Of a DNA stretch of 64,000 nucleotides, positions 16,157 through 25,191 are shown in pieces. The first letter of the stretch is position 1; each line of letters begins with the position of its first letter. The translations under genes and the position numbers were made by a program. Below the pieces are notes generated by a model. The model did not search any database. It was not told the DNA's origin and worked only from the letters and a program-made list of their open reading frames with translations. This stretch comes from Phyllobacterium bourgognense (lineage in GTDB: Bacteria; Pseudomonadota; Alphaproteobacteria; Rhizobiales; Rhizobiaceae). The DNA lies in NCBI RefSeq assembly GCF_003337575.1, contig NZ_QPJM01000009.1:62001-126000 (forward strand), given 5' to 3'.

Positions 16157-18371
16157 TCAGACAACATCGCCGCTGCCAATCGTACTTTCATATAGGTTGA
16201 TCGCGGATTCAATTGGTAGCGTAAAAGAGAAGGTTGCCCCGGTTTGCGCCCTTTCTGCGACCCAGAGACGACCACCGTGAGAGTCGATAATTGAACGGCA
16301 AATAGCGAGCCCCATCCCCATACCTTGATCACCCTTCGTCGTGAAGAATGGTTCAAAAATCTTTTCCGGGAATTCAACACCTGGACCGGCGTCACTGATA
16401 TCGATTTGAACAGCACCTTCAAGAAGTCGCGCTCGGATCTTGAGCAGCTTTTCGTTCATGGATCCATCCATAGCATCGATGCCATTGCGCATAAGGTTGG
16501 TCAACACCTGCTGAACCTGAACACGATCCATTGCCACAAGCGGAAGATGCTGTTCAACTTCCAGCGATATTGTCACGCCGCGCTTAAGGGCCTCTTCAGC
16601 CAGCAACTCGCGTGCCTCCGTTATCACGTCTTTCACCGCTTCAGATTGGTGGGTTTCTGCGGCCCGCTTGAATAACGCGCGCACCCGCTTGACCGTATCG
16701 ACCGCTGTCGCAGCGCTTCGGACGATCCTCTCCAAGGCTGCGCGTGCTCGTTCAATGTTAGGTGGCTCAGTGGAAAGCCAGCGTTGGCACGCATCCGAAC
16801 TCGACACCAATGCCGCCAAAGGCTGACCTACCTCGTGTGCGATAGAAGCAGACAACTCCGAGAGGCTGGCAGCTTGGCTGGCCCGTGCGTATCTCTCCTG
16901 AGCGCGGCGCAACTCCTCTTGTGACCGCTCCTGATCTTCAACATCGAAGCATACACCATTCCACTGCACGATAGTGCCGTCAGCTTTCTTCATGGCCGCG
17001 ACGCGCATTTCGACCCAACGAAAATTGTCCATCGAAGCGACGTAGTCGATGCTTGAACGAAAACGGCTCACCAGTTTGCAACGCGTCGAAGAAAGTCTCA
17101 GTTAAACGCTGACGATAATCAGGATGGACGATTTCCTCGAGAACTACAGACAGGCGGGTTCTTCCAACGACATCCTTCGCGTCGACGTCAAAACCAAGGA
17201 AATCACGAAACTGCTGACTGAAGTATATCGGTTCACCATCAGCCGAGGTACACCAGATGAGGGCTGGCACAGTTTCGATCAACTGCCGTAGCGAACCCTC
17301 GCTTTCGCGCAGGGCCATCTCGGTTCTCTTGTAAACATCGATGTCTACTGAAGTGCCATACCATCCCGTGATGCGGCCGGTGGCGTCCGCCGTAGGTCGA
17401 GCCGCAATCCTGTGCCATACGTATTGGCCGGTGGTCCGGAGCATCCTGTATTCGACATGCCAATGTTCGCCCGTTCTGAGCGAATGTCGAAAAGCCTCTG
17501 CCGCTTGTGGATAATCGTCAGGATGAACGCCGAGACTCCAGCCATTATCTCCACCATCGAGAAACGGTCTGCCATTCAATGGCCTGTTGAGGTCTTCGAG
17601 CGTCATACCGATTGCAATCTGACCGGAAGGCGTCACGTAGGTGAACTGTCCCTCAGCGTTGAGCGCCCAGGCTTTGCCATATAAACTTTCGATAACTTTT
17701 GCAGCACGAATTGCATCCGCCGTCTCGCCAACGGGACCCATCTTAAGCCAGCGCTCATTACAATCCGATACCATCGGATCGACGTTCACGCTCACGCTGT
17801 AGCCAGGCTCGGCGCGCATTTCGGCCACCGAGTATTTGCCATCTGCCTGCCGTTGTCTGTATTTGACTACCTGAGGTACCCCAGTCCAAAACGCATATGC
17901 GACGGCGTGCGAGGCCAAAAGGCGATCTTCGGGATGAATCACGCTGAGTGAAGGTGGAACATCTTCGTCACGATCATCCATGAAGGCAGTAACAAGTGAG
18001 TTTGAGTTCGGCACTTCCTCATTCGACGCCCTTATTACTTCACCAATCAAAAATGAGAGGCCGAACAATACAGCGATAGAGATCACTGTCGGCTCACTGC
18101 CTTCCACAACTGCCACAATGGCCGAAATCAGGAAGCCCGCAACCAGCACTGCTCGAAACTGTGACCTGAGACGGCCGTTCAAGAGCACGAACGCCGCAAC
18201 GATCGGGCAGAGCAGTCCCAGCACTGATCCTGCTAGCCAACAAGCCGCTGCGCCGGCAATCACAGAGGCGAGCGCGAGGAAAATCTTGTTTCGAAGAAAA
18301 GCACCCATGATGTGAATCAATCCGCCAAAATGTCGAACCTGCCGAGTGTCGCGTACATACTGTCGTTGCAT
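16157..18371 (-). pseudogene. PAS sensor histidine kinase 1, frameshifted
   Basis: The gene starts near 18371 (or 18308). It encodes four TM-like helices, then PAS domains that include WALNAEGQFTYVTPSGQ and ITGWYGTSVDIDVYKRTE, and runs out of frame after RRFDGQF. The other frame (to 16157) resumes with RWVEMRVA, the H-box SIAHEVGQPLAALVSS, a HATPase_c domain with DAGPGVEF and GMGMGLAICRSIIDSHGG, and a stop. The shift is at an A run (17021-17024): four T on the coding strand where three keep frame. Paralogs at 26091 and 39084 are intact. It is divergent from dps across a shared palindromic box. It is a broken gene unless the run is a sequencing error. Confidence 0.85.
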
Positions 18372-18473
18372 TTCGGGCGGCTTGGATCAGATATGGCACT
18401 TCTCTTGGCATAAACCAATATCGTGGCAGATGGGCGAGTATCAAGCCTGACGGCATCCAAACGTTAGCATGCC

Positions 18474-18491
18474 CCCAAACGTTCGGTTAGG
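18474..18491. promoter_or_regulatory. Recurrent palindromic box (dps / kinase 1 promoter)
   Basis: CCCAAACGTTCGGTTAGG between the divergent dps and kinase 1 genes. An additional CCAAACGTT half-site lies just upstream at about 18456. Same pattern as the boxes at 22124, 35889 and 45975. Confidence 0.45.
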
Positions 18492-18535
18492 TACCAGAAG
18501 CATACGTTTCTTTTTATGCTCGAGCATTCTGAACG

Positions 18536-19054
18536 ATGGAGAAAGACGTGTTCGACACCAACAACCTTAGGAATTCTCGGCCCTTTGACATCCCGGGTTC
18601 GTTGACGGCAGAAGCCGTCGAGAAAATCGCAACTGGACTGAATGGCCTGCTAGCGGATGTATTCACCCTATATATGAAAACAAAGAACTTTCACTGGCAC
18701 ATTTCTGGGCGCAATTTCCGTGATTATCACCTTCTTTTGGATGAGCAGGGCGACCAGCTTCTGGCAATGACAGACCCTATCGCGGAACGCGTGCGGAAAA
18801 TTGGGGCAACAACTTTGCGCTCAATTTCACACATCGAAAAACTTCAGCGCATCAACGACAGTAATGATACTGACCTCACACCAGAGGAGATGTTGAAACA
18901 GCTTCTCGAGGATAACGGCCATCTCGTCCAGATTCTAAGGGACGTGCACGACTTAACGTCGGAACTTGGCGATGTCGCTACCACGAGCGTGCTCGAGAAC
19001 TGGATAGACGAAGGCGAGCGCCGTATTTGGTTCCTTTACGAAACCCAGCATTGA
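18536..19054 (+). CDS. dps: DNA starvation/stationary phase protection protein Dps
   Basis: Ferritin-like mini-ferritin, 172 residues. The family forms a 12-mer that oxidises Fe(II) with H2O2 and protects DNA. The inter-subunit ferroxidase ligands are visible: His in KTKNFHWHISG, then His/Asp/Glu in YHLLLDEQGDQLLAMTDPIAERV, and RKIGATTLRSI follows as usual. The ATG at 18536 lacks a Shine-Dalgarno sequence. The GTG at 18548 has GGAG a few bases upstream and may be the real start, giving a 168-residue protein. It is divergent from PAS kinase 1 and followed by a strong inverted repeat. Oxidative-stress role fits the surrounding detoxification genes. Confidence 0.92.
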   Translation: MEKDVFDTNNLRNSRPFDIPGSLTAEAVEKIATGLNGLLADVFTLYMKTKNFHWHISGRNFRDYHLLLDEQGDQLLAMTDPIAERVRKIGATTLRSISHIEKLQRINDSNDTDLTPEEMLKQLLEDNGHLVQILRDVHDLTSELGDVATTSVLENWIDEGERRIWFLYETQH

Positions 19055-19185
19055 GAAAAAACCAACTTAATTCGCTTTGACTTCATGGAACGACCGTAAG
19101 CGATGAGCAGTGGTTGAATATGCACATATTATGATGGCGGCGGGTGTCGCCATCAGCATTCAGACCCAAAAATACAATATTGGAA

Positions 19186-19229
19186 CAGAGGAAAGTCCGG
19201 TTCCGCGTTACGGTGCGGACTTTCCTCTG
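19186..19229. terminator. Bidirectional hairpin between dps and GST
   Basis: CAGAGGAAAGTCCG (19186-19199) and CGGACTTTCCTCTG (19216-19229) are exact 14-bp inverted arms with a 16-nt loop in the gap between two convergent genes. A terminator is the simplest reading, although no T tract follows. Confidence 0.55.
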
Positions 19230-19264
19230 GAGTGAGCTCCCCAGTTCCGACTAGACCTGTTTGT

Positions 19265-19849
19265 TCAGTGGATTCCTTCGGCCGCCATTGCCACCTTCAC
19301 CGCTTCCCGGTTTCTTACCCTTTCGCGGAAGGCGACGAGCACTTGCGGCGTGCCAATTTTGAAACGCTCAGCCCACAGCAGCATCACAAAGAGATAAAAA
19401 TCAGCAACCGTGGCAGCATCGCCGAATAAATAGTCACTCTTGAAGTCCTGCGCCATGAATTCAAACCTCTTTTGGATTTCAACTCGTGCTTGGGTTTTTT
19501 CCTGATCGCTGCCGGCGTGGAATATTCCTCTAAAGCTACCATGCACTTCAGTAGATATATAGGTGAGGGCCTCGAGCAGGCGGCTTCTGCCCAGGTTACC
19601 CGATACACCCAATTGCGGAAAACGCGATGCGACCCAATCGAGGATCGCAATGTTTTCAGTCAGTACCTCCCCATCGTCTAACTCCAACGCGGGGACATAC
19701 CCCTTCGCCGTTATATCTTTGAAATTTTGACCTGTGGCCGTGATTTTCGTTGAAAGGTCTACGCGTTCGACTTCAAATTCGATACCAGCTTCCTGGAGAG
19801 CGATGTGATCGGCAAGGCTGCATGCCATTGGGTAATAGAAGAGCTTCAT
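19265..19849 (-). CDS. Glutathione S-transferase family protein
   Basis: 194-residue cytosolic GST. The N-terminal thioredoxin-fold domain starts MKLFYYPMACSLADHIAL, the beta-class pattern in which Cys/Ser near residue 10 contacts glutathione. It contains VPALELDDGEVLTENIAIL with the conserved cis-Pro and the ENIAIL turn. The C-terminal helical domain has YLFGDAATVADFYLF, the N-capping motif with Asp. It is the terminal gene on this strand and converges with dps. Role probably conjugation or reduction of electrophiles; substrate not predictable. Confidence 0.88.
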   Translation of the reverse strand: MKLFYYPMACSLADHIALQEAGIEFEVERVDLSTKITATGQNFKDITAKGYVPALELDDGEVLTENIAILDWVASRFPQLGVSGNLGRSRLLEALTYISTEVHGSFRGIFHAGSDQEKTQARVEIQKRFEFMAQDFKSDYLFGDAATVADFYLFVMLLWAERFKIGTPQVLVAFRERVRNREAVKVAMAAEGIH

Positions 19850-20204
19850 TATGGTACTTTCAGTTGGAGGACGTCTCTTGATTGGCTCACGCCAACCCTC
19901 ATCTTTGACTGAAGGTTAAGGACGGATCCCAGAAATTGGAATAAAACGAGTGGTTAGCTTGTTTTTTGTTTCAAGCAGTAGCCGCGCAGCTCCGCCGAAA
20001 TTTATGGATACCACCCACGCTATTATCCCCTGACCCAAGCAGGTTCCTGCATACCTATGTTTGGGTTGCATGATTGTCTTACCTGCATCCAAGCTGAACC
20101 GTTACATCGCTTAACAGGGTCGGGGGATATAACGCTTGGGATTCTTTCCGACCTGCTCAGAAGAAGCATGGCCAGGCAATTTTCAAAGAAACAAAGGAAT
20201 GATC
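19850..20204. other. Intergenic region upstream of alpha/beta hydrolase
   Basis: 355 bp between divergent GST and hydrolase genes. It contains a half-match to the recurrent box on the minus strand (CCCAAAC within 20048-20066) and AAAGGA before the hydrolase ATG. No ORF with protein character was seen. Confidence 0.4.
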
Positions 20205-20984
20205 ATGAAAAAAATCGCTAAATTCGTCTTTGCTGCAGGATTTTACGCAGCATCGACGCTGGCAGGTTTCGCTACCACAAGTAAACCGACAATCGTGCTG
20301 GTCCATGGGGCTTTCGCAGATTCATCGAGCTGGAACCACGTCGTGTCCCGTTTGGAAAAAGATGGTTATCCAGTCCTGGCGGTGGCCAATCCTCTCCGCG
20401 GAGTGAAGAGCGATGGTGAGTATGTCGCCCGGATTCTAAAAAGTGTGAAGACGCCGTTGGTGCTGGTCGGACATTCCTATGGCGGTTCGGTTATTAGTAG
20501 TGCAGCGGCGAACGTTTCGAATGTCAAAGCCCTAGTGTTTGTCTCGGCATTTGCGCCTGAACTGGGAGAATCAGCGGCAACGCTTTCTGGCAAGAATCCA
20601 GGCAGTACGCTCGGGCCGACACTTGATGAGCCGGTTGTGCTGCCCGACGGTACCAAGGACCTTTATATCAATCAGCGGAAGTTCCCGGAACAGTTCGCTG
20701 CTGACGTTCCGTTGGCAACTGCAAGATTAATGGCAGTCGGGCAGCGGCCAATCACCGACGCTGCCTTAGCGGAGCCGGCTTCCAATGCCGCATGGGAGAA
20801 AATTCCGTCGTGGTTCGTTTATGGAGAGGCCGACAAGAACATTCCGCCTCAAACCCTTAAATGGATGGCAGATCGCGCCAAATCGAAGAAGACTGTAGCC
20901 ATCCAAGGTGCCTCCCACGTAGTAATGATTTCTCATCCAGACGAAGTCACTAAGTTGATTGAAGCAGCCGCATCAGAACAGTAA
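20205..20984 (+). CDS. Exported alpha/beta hydrolase (esterase-like)
   Basis: 259-residue hydrolase with a Sec-type leader MKKIAKFVFAAGFYAASTLA followed by the mature alpha/beta fold. TIVLVHGAFADSSSW carries the oxyanion HG. The nucleophile elbow is GHSYGGSVI (Ser), the acid lies in SWFVYGEADKNIP, and the catalytic His in GASHVVMISHPDEV. The group includes EstC-like and pyrethroid-esterase-like proteins that are often annotated only as alpha/beta hydrolase. The ATG at 20205 has AAAGGA six bases upstream. A Rho-independent terminator follows at once. Periplasmic esterase activity is inferred. Confidence 0.87.
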   Translation: MKKIAKFVFAAGFYAASTLAGFATTSKPTIVLVHGAFADSSSWNHVVSRLEKDGYPVLAVANPLRGVKSDGEYVARILKSVKTPLVLVGHSYGGSVISSAAANVSNVKALVFVSAFAPELGESAATLSGKNPGSTLGPTLDEPVVLPDGTKDLYINQRKFPEQFAADVPLATARLMAVGQRPITDAALAEPASNAAWEKIPSWFVYGEADKNIPPQTLKWMADRAKSKKTVAIQGASHVVMISHPDEVTKLIEAAASEQ

Positions 20985-20995
20985 GATTCGACTTA

Positions 20996-21024
20996 CCGAA
21001 GGCGGGCCGCCCGGCTTCGGTTTT
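20996..21024 (+). terminator. Rho-independent terminator of alpha/beta hydrolase
   Basis: The GC-rich stem CCGAAGGCGGG / CCCGGCTTCGG (one mismatch) with a 3-nt loop is followed by TTTT, 12 bp after the stop codon. Confidence 0.75.
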
Positions 21025-21565
21025 CGGATAGAACCTTCGTATAGGTAGGGACGCGTGGCTGCAGTGTTATGATTGCTTGCCGGGCGAGTATACGAGCGGC
21101 GATATGCAACCGAGGGAGGACGGACAGCATGATGCGGATTTTCGTTAGCGACGATTCCGCCGCCCGACAGCTTGACCACCATGCGGGACGATCAATACCT
21201 ATCGTCACTAAGCGCATGCGTTCGGCAATCTTGATGGGCAGACAGTCAATGGGTCACGGTGCTGGTCGTCTTGTCCGAAACACGTTGGCAAGAGCGTGAG
21301 CCGAGGATGACCCTTTATCCGCCTCGGCAAGTTTGATCTTCAGGATAAAGGAAATGGGGCGAGCCAATGGCTGCATAAGCAGATTGACGAACTGTCGTTA
21401 ATCGAGATGATAGGAACTGTCGGAGCAATGATGAGTTATAGTCTGTTGCCTTGCCGATTTGTTATGAAATTAGAATGGGCGTCCGAGACTTCCGACCTGT
21501 ACCAGTAGAAAAGATATCAGCTGCGGACAGCTAAGATTTTTTCTAGAAAGAGTTCGCTCACGCCA
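21025..21565. other. Intergenic stretch without recognised gene
   Basis: 540 bp. The only long frame (21069-21299, rightward) is arginine-rich, has no ribosome binding site and shows no domain, so it is not called. No RNA gene or repeat was recognised. Confidence 0.35.
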
Positions 21566-21937
21566 ATGTCAGCCGTAAACACGAAGATCCTAGCAATTAT
21601 CGACGACGACCGGCACCTTCGGGAGTCGCTTCAGGATTTATTGGAGACGGAAGGCGTTAAAAGCAATCTCTATGGATCGGCAGAGGAATTCCTGGCGGGC
21701 AACGGTCATGAACTCGTGCATTGCATCCTGGCCGATGTAAGAATGACTGGAATGTCTGGCATCGAGTTGCTGCGGATTTTGCGTCAAAAGGACGGATGTC
21801 CTCCCATCCTGATCATGACTTCTTATACCGATAATGGAATGCAGGCGACAGCGCTGCGGTGTGGGGCAAGCGCATTTCTCGCCAAACCTATTGACAGTCG
21901 CCAGTTAATGGCTTGCATCGAAAAAGCTACTTCCTAA
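21566..21937 (+). CDS. Stand-alone response regulator receiver domain
   Basis: 123-residue single-domain receiver of the FixJ type. The acidic pocket is ILAIIDDDRHLRESL, the phospho-acceptor Asp is at residue ~57 in CILADVRMTGMSG, the switch Thr/Ser in PILIMTSYTD, and the conserved Lys in FLAKPIDSRQL. There is no DNA-binding output, so it may act as a phosphate sink, a phosphorelay shuttle or a kinase regulator. The PAS kinases of the window are plausible partners because their cognate regulators are FixJ-like. ATG at 21566; only a weak AGAAAGAG upstream. Confidence 0.85.
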   Translation: MSAVNTKILAIIDDDRHLRESLQDLLETEGVKSNLYGSAEEFLAGNGHELVHCILADVRMTGMSGIELLRILRQKDGCPPILIMTSYTDNGMQATALRCGASAFLAKPIDSRQLMACIEKATS

Positions 21938-22123
21938 AGAATACCTCCCTTATCGGCAGCGCCAGTGACTCATTGCGCCACCGGGAAGGCCCTTATCCCG
22001 ACATCCGATGATTAGCGTGCTTTTACGTGTCCGGAGCACGGAAGCCAGCGCCAATTCCGCCGGGATATTCCAACCCGACGACCACATCAGGGACGATCCG
22101 GACCGCCTTAAGTCCCGCTCTAT

Positions 22124-22191
22124 CCTAAACCTTCGTTTGGGAGGTGTGTTGGCCCACGTGGTGTTAATTTCTTCGTAATCAAACGAAGGAG
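22124..22191 (+). promoter_or_regulatory. Palindromic box and hairpin covering the ribosome binding site
   Basis: CCTAAACCTTCGTTTGGG (22124-22141) is a copy of the recurrent box. Its inner CCTTCGTTTG (22130-22139) is exactly complementary to CAAACGAAGG (22180-22189), which includes the Shine-Dalgarno GAAGGAG (22185-22191) of the gene at 22199. Folding would hide the ribosome binding site. Confidence 0.5.
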
Positions 22192-22198
22192 ATAAGAA

Positions 22199-22684
22199 AT
22201 GGCAGTACGCAAATATTCGGTATTAGCGATGGTATGGTTCAACATCGTGCTGGCCGCCTGGCTTTCTGTCTACATGCTCTATGACCCCGAGAGTTGGTAC
22301 TATTTCATACCCGGTGTGACGGACACCGGCCTCTTCAATCAACATTTTATTCGGGATATCGGGATCATTCAGGGTTTCATCGCCTTGGCTTTTTTGATCG
22401 GGGTACGCCGCCCGGAGCGTCGAACAGAGTTGTGGGGCGCAGCGACGCTTTGGCTAATTGCTCACGCCGTATTCCACTTGTGGGAAGTTGCCGTAGGCAT
22501 ATGCTCTGCTTCTGTTATTGTCCGTGACTTTCCGGCGGTAAGTTTGCCAGCATTGTTCGGCATCGTTGCTACAATGTGGGCCTGGAACCAACAGAACGCA
22601 CCCGCCGGAGGAGGCACATTCATGCGGGGAAGTAATGGTGGCTCAGGCAAAGACCGTGCAGGTAAGCCAATCGCCGAAAATTAG
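22199..22684 (+). CDS. Small integral membrane protein of unknown function
   Basis: 161 residues with four predicted TM helices: SVLAMVWFNIVLAAWLSVYML, GIIQGFIALAFLIGV, LWGAATLWLIAHAVFHLWEV and PALFGIVATMWAW. A hydrophilic glycine-rich tail follows. His and Trp in HAVFHLWEVAVG are reminiscent of small DoxX-like or cytochrome-associated membrane proteins, but I cannot name a family. GAAGGAG precedes the ATG by seven bases and may be sequestered in a hairpin. It could be co-transcribed with the overlapping small ORF at 22635. Role unknown. Confidence 0.75.
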   Translation: MAVRKYSVLAMVWFNIVLAAWLSVYMLYDPESWYYFIPGVTDTGLFNQHFIRDIGIIQGFIALAFLIGVRRPERRTELWGAATLWLIAHAVFHLWEVAVGICSASVIVRDFPAVSLPALFGIVATMWAWNQQNAPAGGGTFMRGSNGGSGKDRAGKPIAEN

Positions 22685-22871
22685 TTTTTCAAATGCCGTT
22701 ATTCGCGTGGGAAGAAGGTTATCGGTTCGAGCGAACCCGGTCGAACTTTGGCAGCACACGAGCAACCATCGTTTTTCGCATCTTAAGCGACTAGGAGATC
22801 AGATAGCAGTCCGTTTATCTAATACCGGAGAAGTAATTCGAATCCACCAGAACAAACGATTTCAAGTTTGA
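22635..22871 (+). CDS. Possible small hypothetical protein overlapping upstream gene
   Basis: A 78-residue frame, MVAQAKTVQVSQSP..., overlaps the last 50 bp of the membrane protein gene in another frame and continues with protein-like sequence (VIRVGRRLSVRANPVELWQH, IAVRLSNTGEVIRI). GGGGAAG lies five bases before the ATG. The overlap and ribosome binding site are compatible with translational coupling. No family recognised; it could equally be a chance frame. Confidence 0.35.
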   Translation: MVAQAKTVQVSQSPKISFSNAVIRVGRRLSVRANPVELWQHTSNHRFSHLKRLGDQIAVRLSNTGEVIRIHQNKRFQV

Positions 22872-23203
22872 TCGTCAATGCGCCCCGGCAGGTCCTGCTA
22901 TCGGTTTAACGGTGCAATAATTTGCACGATGTTCAAGAGCGAAGCGGCGAGGCTGAAGGACACCACGTGGATTCGTCCGGATGCGTCCGAGAATTCTTGG
23001 TCTTAGTCGAGCTAGCTTTCGCACTGAGAAATCCGCATTGCTTCGCAGCATCCAAGTTCCCGTTGCTCGTCCCCTATGCGAATCTGATAGATCTGAAACT
23101 CGATGCGCCAGATGGCTCAAAGCCAGTTGATTACTGACCGCAAGCGTGTTTTGTGGCGATTGATGAGATGCCTGCTTTGGCGCGTTCAATCCTGAAGTGA
23201 TAG
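22872..23203. other. Promoter region of MFS gene, duplicated at 25.7 kb
   Basis: No convincing gene. The part from about 23030 to 23180 (CCGCATTGCTTCG..., CTCAAAGCCAGTTGATT, GTGTTTTGTG) has a diverged copy at about 25750-25910, showing that this promoter was duplicated. Confidence 0.5.
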
Positions 23204-24457
23204 GTGGCAAAAAGCAAAACGATGACTACCAATCAAAGTGAAAACAGCGATCGATCCGTGCAGACAATCCTGCAGATGACTGCCGCGTTGTCGGGAGTGA
23301 TAGTATATACTTCGGCCAACGGTTTCATGACGGGCGGACTCGCGGTAGCTGGCCGTGAAGTAGGACTTTCGGAAGTTGTAATTGGTTTCGTGCTCGGCAT
23401 CGGCGCATTTATTGGAGTGATTGCCGCTCCACTTTGGGGCTATGCCGCAGAAATCTGGAGCCGACGAAAGCTAATGCTTCTTGCGGTTCCAATGGTTGCG
23501 TTGGGACCGGCGGCGATGGCAGTAATCACTGCTCAGTCGATATTGATATCGTCGGTCGTAGCAGCTGCAGCACTGACGGTTGCTCGTCTCGTACAGGCCA
23601 TGTTCGGCGCGGCACTGATCCCAGTCGCGCAGGCGTATATGGCTGACTTGACGAACCCGAACCACCGCATCCGGGGGATGGGAGGTTTAAGCGCAGTTAT
23701 AAGCTTTGGAACATTGATAGGATCAGTCTTGCTGTGGGGCACAGGTCGACACGGCGTGGCTACCGGATTTGCTATTGTTGCTCTGCTTGGCGTAGTCGCC
23801 ACGTTATTGGTTTTCATCTTTTTACCAGAGGCTCAGTCCCGCACTAACCTTCCCGTTGCCGAACGCACGTTGCCTCTTACACGTATTGCTCCCTACATAG
23901 CGATAACCTTGGTGGGTTTTACTTCTTACACAGTTGTGCCACCGATCCTTGCATTGAGGCTCATGGATAAATTTGGCTTCGCTGGGGGCGAGGCTGCTGC
24001 TACGGCAGGGCTAATCCTAACTGTTGGGGTTGTAGCCGTTTGTCTTGCCCAGGTATTGATAGCAGCTCGGCAGAACTGGAATCCATCAATTATGTTACGC
24101 GTTGGAAGTGCTTCAATTTTAGGCGGTTTGGCAATGCTGCTTGTCGCTGATGATGTGATAAGCATGTGTATTGCGATGATCACCATTGGCTTTGCCGTTG
24201 GTTTCATCGCTCCTGCAAATCTGGGGGCGATCAGTCTGCACGCTGGGCAAGGGTCCCAAGCTAAAGTAGCAGGGCTGAATATGGCCGCCCGGGGATTGGG
24301 TTCGGCCATCGGACCGATAATCGGGACGATAATGTATAAAATGGACGTAGATGCTCCAATCTATGGTTCCATGATATTGGTTAGCGCACTTCTGCTGCTC
24401 ACTGTCGTCGTTCGCACTCCAAGTGTGACCTGCTCGATCCGTAATGCCAATTTCTAA
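23204..24457 (+). CDS. MFS transporter
   Basis: 417-residue major facilitator with 12 predicted TM helices, probably a DHA1-type proton-coupled drug or metabolite exporter. Visible landmarks are the loop 2-3 signature GYAAEIWSRRKLMLLAVP (a variant of the G-x-x-x-D-R-x-G-R-R motif) and the exporter-type helix 5 stretch GGLSAVISFGTLIGSVLL. The C-terminal half repeats the pattern, including GLNMAARGLGSAIGPIIGT. Start GTG 23204; ATG 23222 is an alternative, and neither has a strong Shine-Dalgarno sequence. The 3' end of this gene, with its downstream flank, is found again in decayed form at 25.9 kb. Confidence 0.85.
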   Translation: MAKSKTMTTNQSENSDRSVQTILQMTAALSGVIVYTSANGFMTGGLAVAGREVGLSEVVIGFVLGIGAFIGVIAAPLWGYAAEIWSRRKLMLLAVPMVALGPAAMAVITAQSILISSVVAAAALTVARLVQAMFGAALIPVAQAYMADLTNPNHRIRGMGGLSAVISFGTLIGSVLLWGTGRHGVATGFAIVALLGVVATLLVFIFLPEAQSRTNLPVAERTLPLTRIAPYIAITLVGFTSYTVVPPILALRLMDKFGFAGGEAAATAGLILTVGVVAVCLAQVLIAARQNWNPSIMLRVGSASILGGLAMLLVADDVISMCIAMITIGFAVGFIAPANLGAISLHAGQGSQAKVAGLNMAARGLGSAIGPIIGTIMYKMDVDAPIYGSMILVSALLLLTVVVRTPSVTCSIRNANF

Positions 24458-24593
24458 TTCGATAAATAACCTGTTCTTAAATAGAAATTGCAGGTGAGAC
24501 CGTGATCATAGTGGTTCAATCGTTACTTCGTAGAAGTCTCAACCTGAGCCGCCCCGAGTTTGCCGGAGCCCCAACTTCTGAGAAAGTGGAGCC

Positions 24594-24733
24594 ATGACAA
24601 GCAAGACAGCGAACGAGTTTTCACCTGAAGTCCTTAACCGAGCCATCCGCATAGTGCTAGATCACGAAGCCGAGCATCCGTAACGGTCGCTGCTGTTTCA
24701 TCTAGCGCGGCCAAGATCGGCAGCTTGCCGGCT
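24594..24733 (+). mobile_element. IS3-family orfA remnant
   Basis: The frame MTSKTANEFSPEVLNRAIRI then VLDHEAEHP is the N-terminus of an IS3-type OrfA transposase (HTH_Tnp_1). It stops at TAA (24681). The expected continuation (VAAVSSSAAKIG) is visible two frames over to about 24721, and then homology ends. The rest of OrfA, all of OrfB and terminal repeats were not found, so this is an inactive fragment. Confidence 0.65.
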
Positions 24734-25191
24734 GGACTGGCTTCCGGATAGCCAGAACCGAACCGGAGCTTGTCGAAATAGACACTGACACTGGCTCGCG
24801 CCGCGTCACAAATCTTGTATTGGCAAGCAAAGCCGTTGCGACCGATGGACAAATTCGAGAATGTGGTCAGATAATGTACGACCAAAAGCGCTATTTAAGC
24901 TGGCGCTATTGCTCCTATTACCCGTCTCCTTTCCTTCGACACGGTCCATATTGGAATTGTACACCGGAGCTACCAATGACCCGTCGATTCAGGAATGGCA
25001 GTCGGCTTTCCAAGACGGAAATAGCGGAACTCGAGAAAATCCATCGAGTTTTTCAACGATATTCATTGGGGGCGAAATTATGATGCAGCGTTTGCTCCAA
25101 TTCTGCAGCCATAATTTCGCTCAAAGACAGAAGCGGTCAGTAGAGCAACGTTCTTGAGTATTCACCAATAATTCAATCAGTGGGAAAGAAA
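24734..25191. other. IS-scar region with possible tiny ORF
   Basis: No clear gene. A 35-residue frame (24976-25083, rightward, MTRRFRNGSRLSKTEIAELE...) has GGAG seven bases before its ATG and could be a truncated helical protein. An overlapping 98-residue frame (24861-25157) is not convincing. The sequence probably derives from the same insertion and decay event as the orfA scrap. Confidence 0.3.

Noticed and set aside
19186-19229. RNase P RNA gene, suggested by GAGGAAAGTCCGG
   Set aside because: Only this one conserved string is present, as part of a simple inverted repeat. The other conserved RNase P elements and about 350 nt of structure are missing.
22875-23210. 111-residue minus-strand frame in the MFS promoter region
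   Set aside because: No ribosome binding site, no domain, and the region is a duplicated promoter.
24634-24885. 83-residue minus-strand frame (ARASVSVYFDKLRFGSG...) over the IS scrap
   Set aside because: Looks partly protein-like but overlaps the recognisable IS3 OrfA remnant in the opposite strand and has no start signal. Could be a second fragment, but not supportable.
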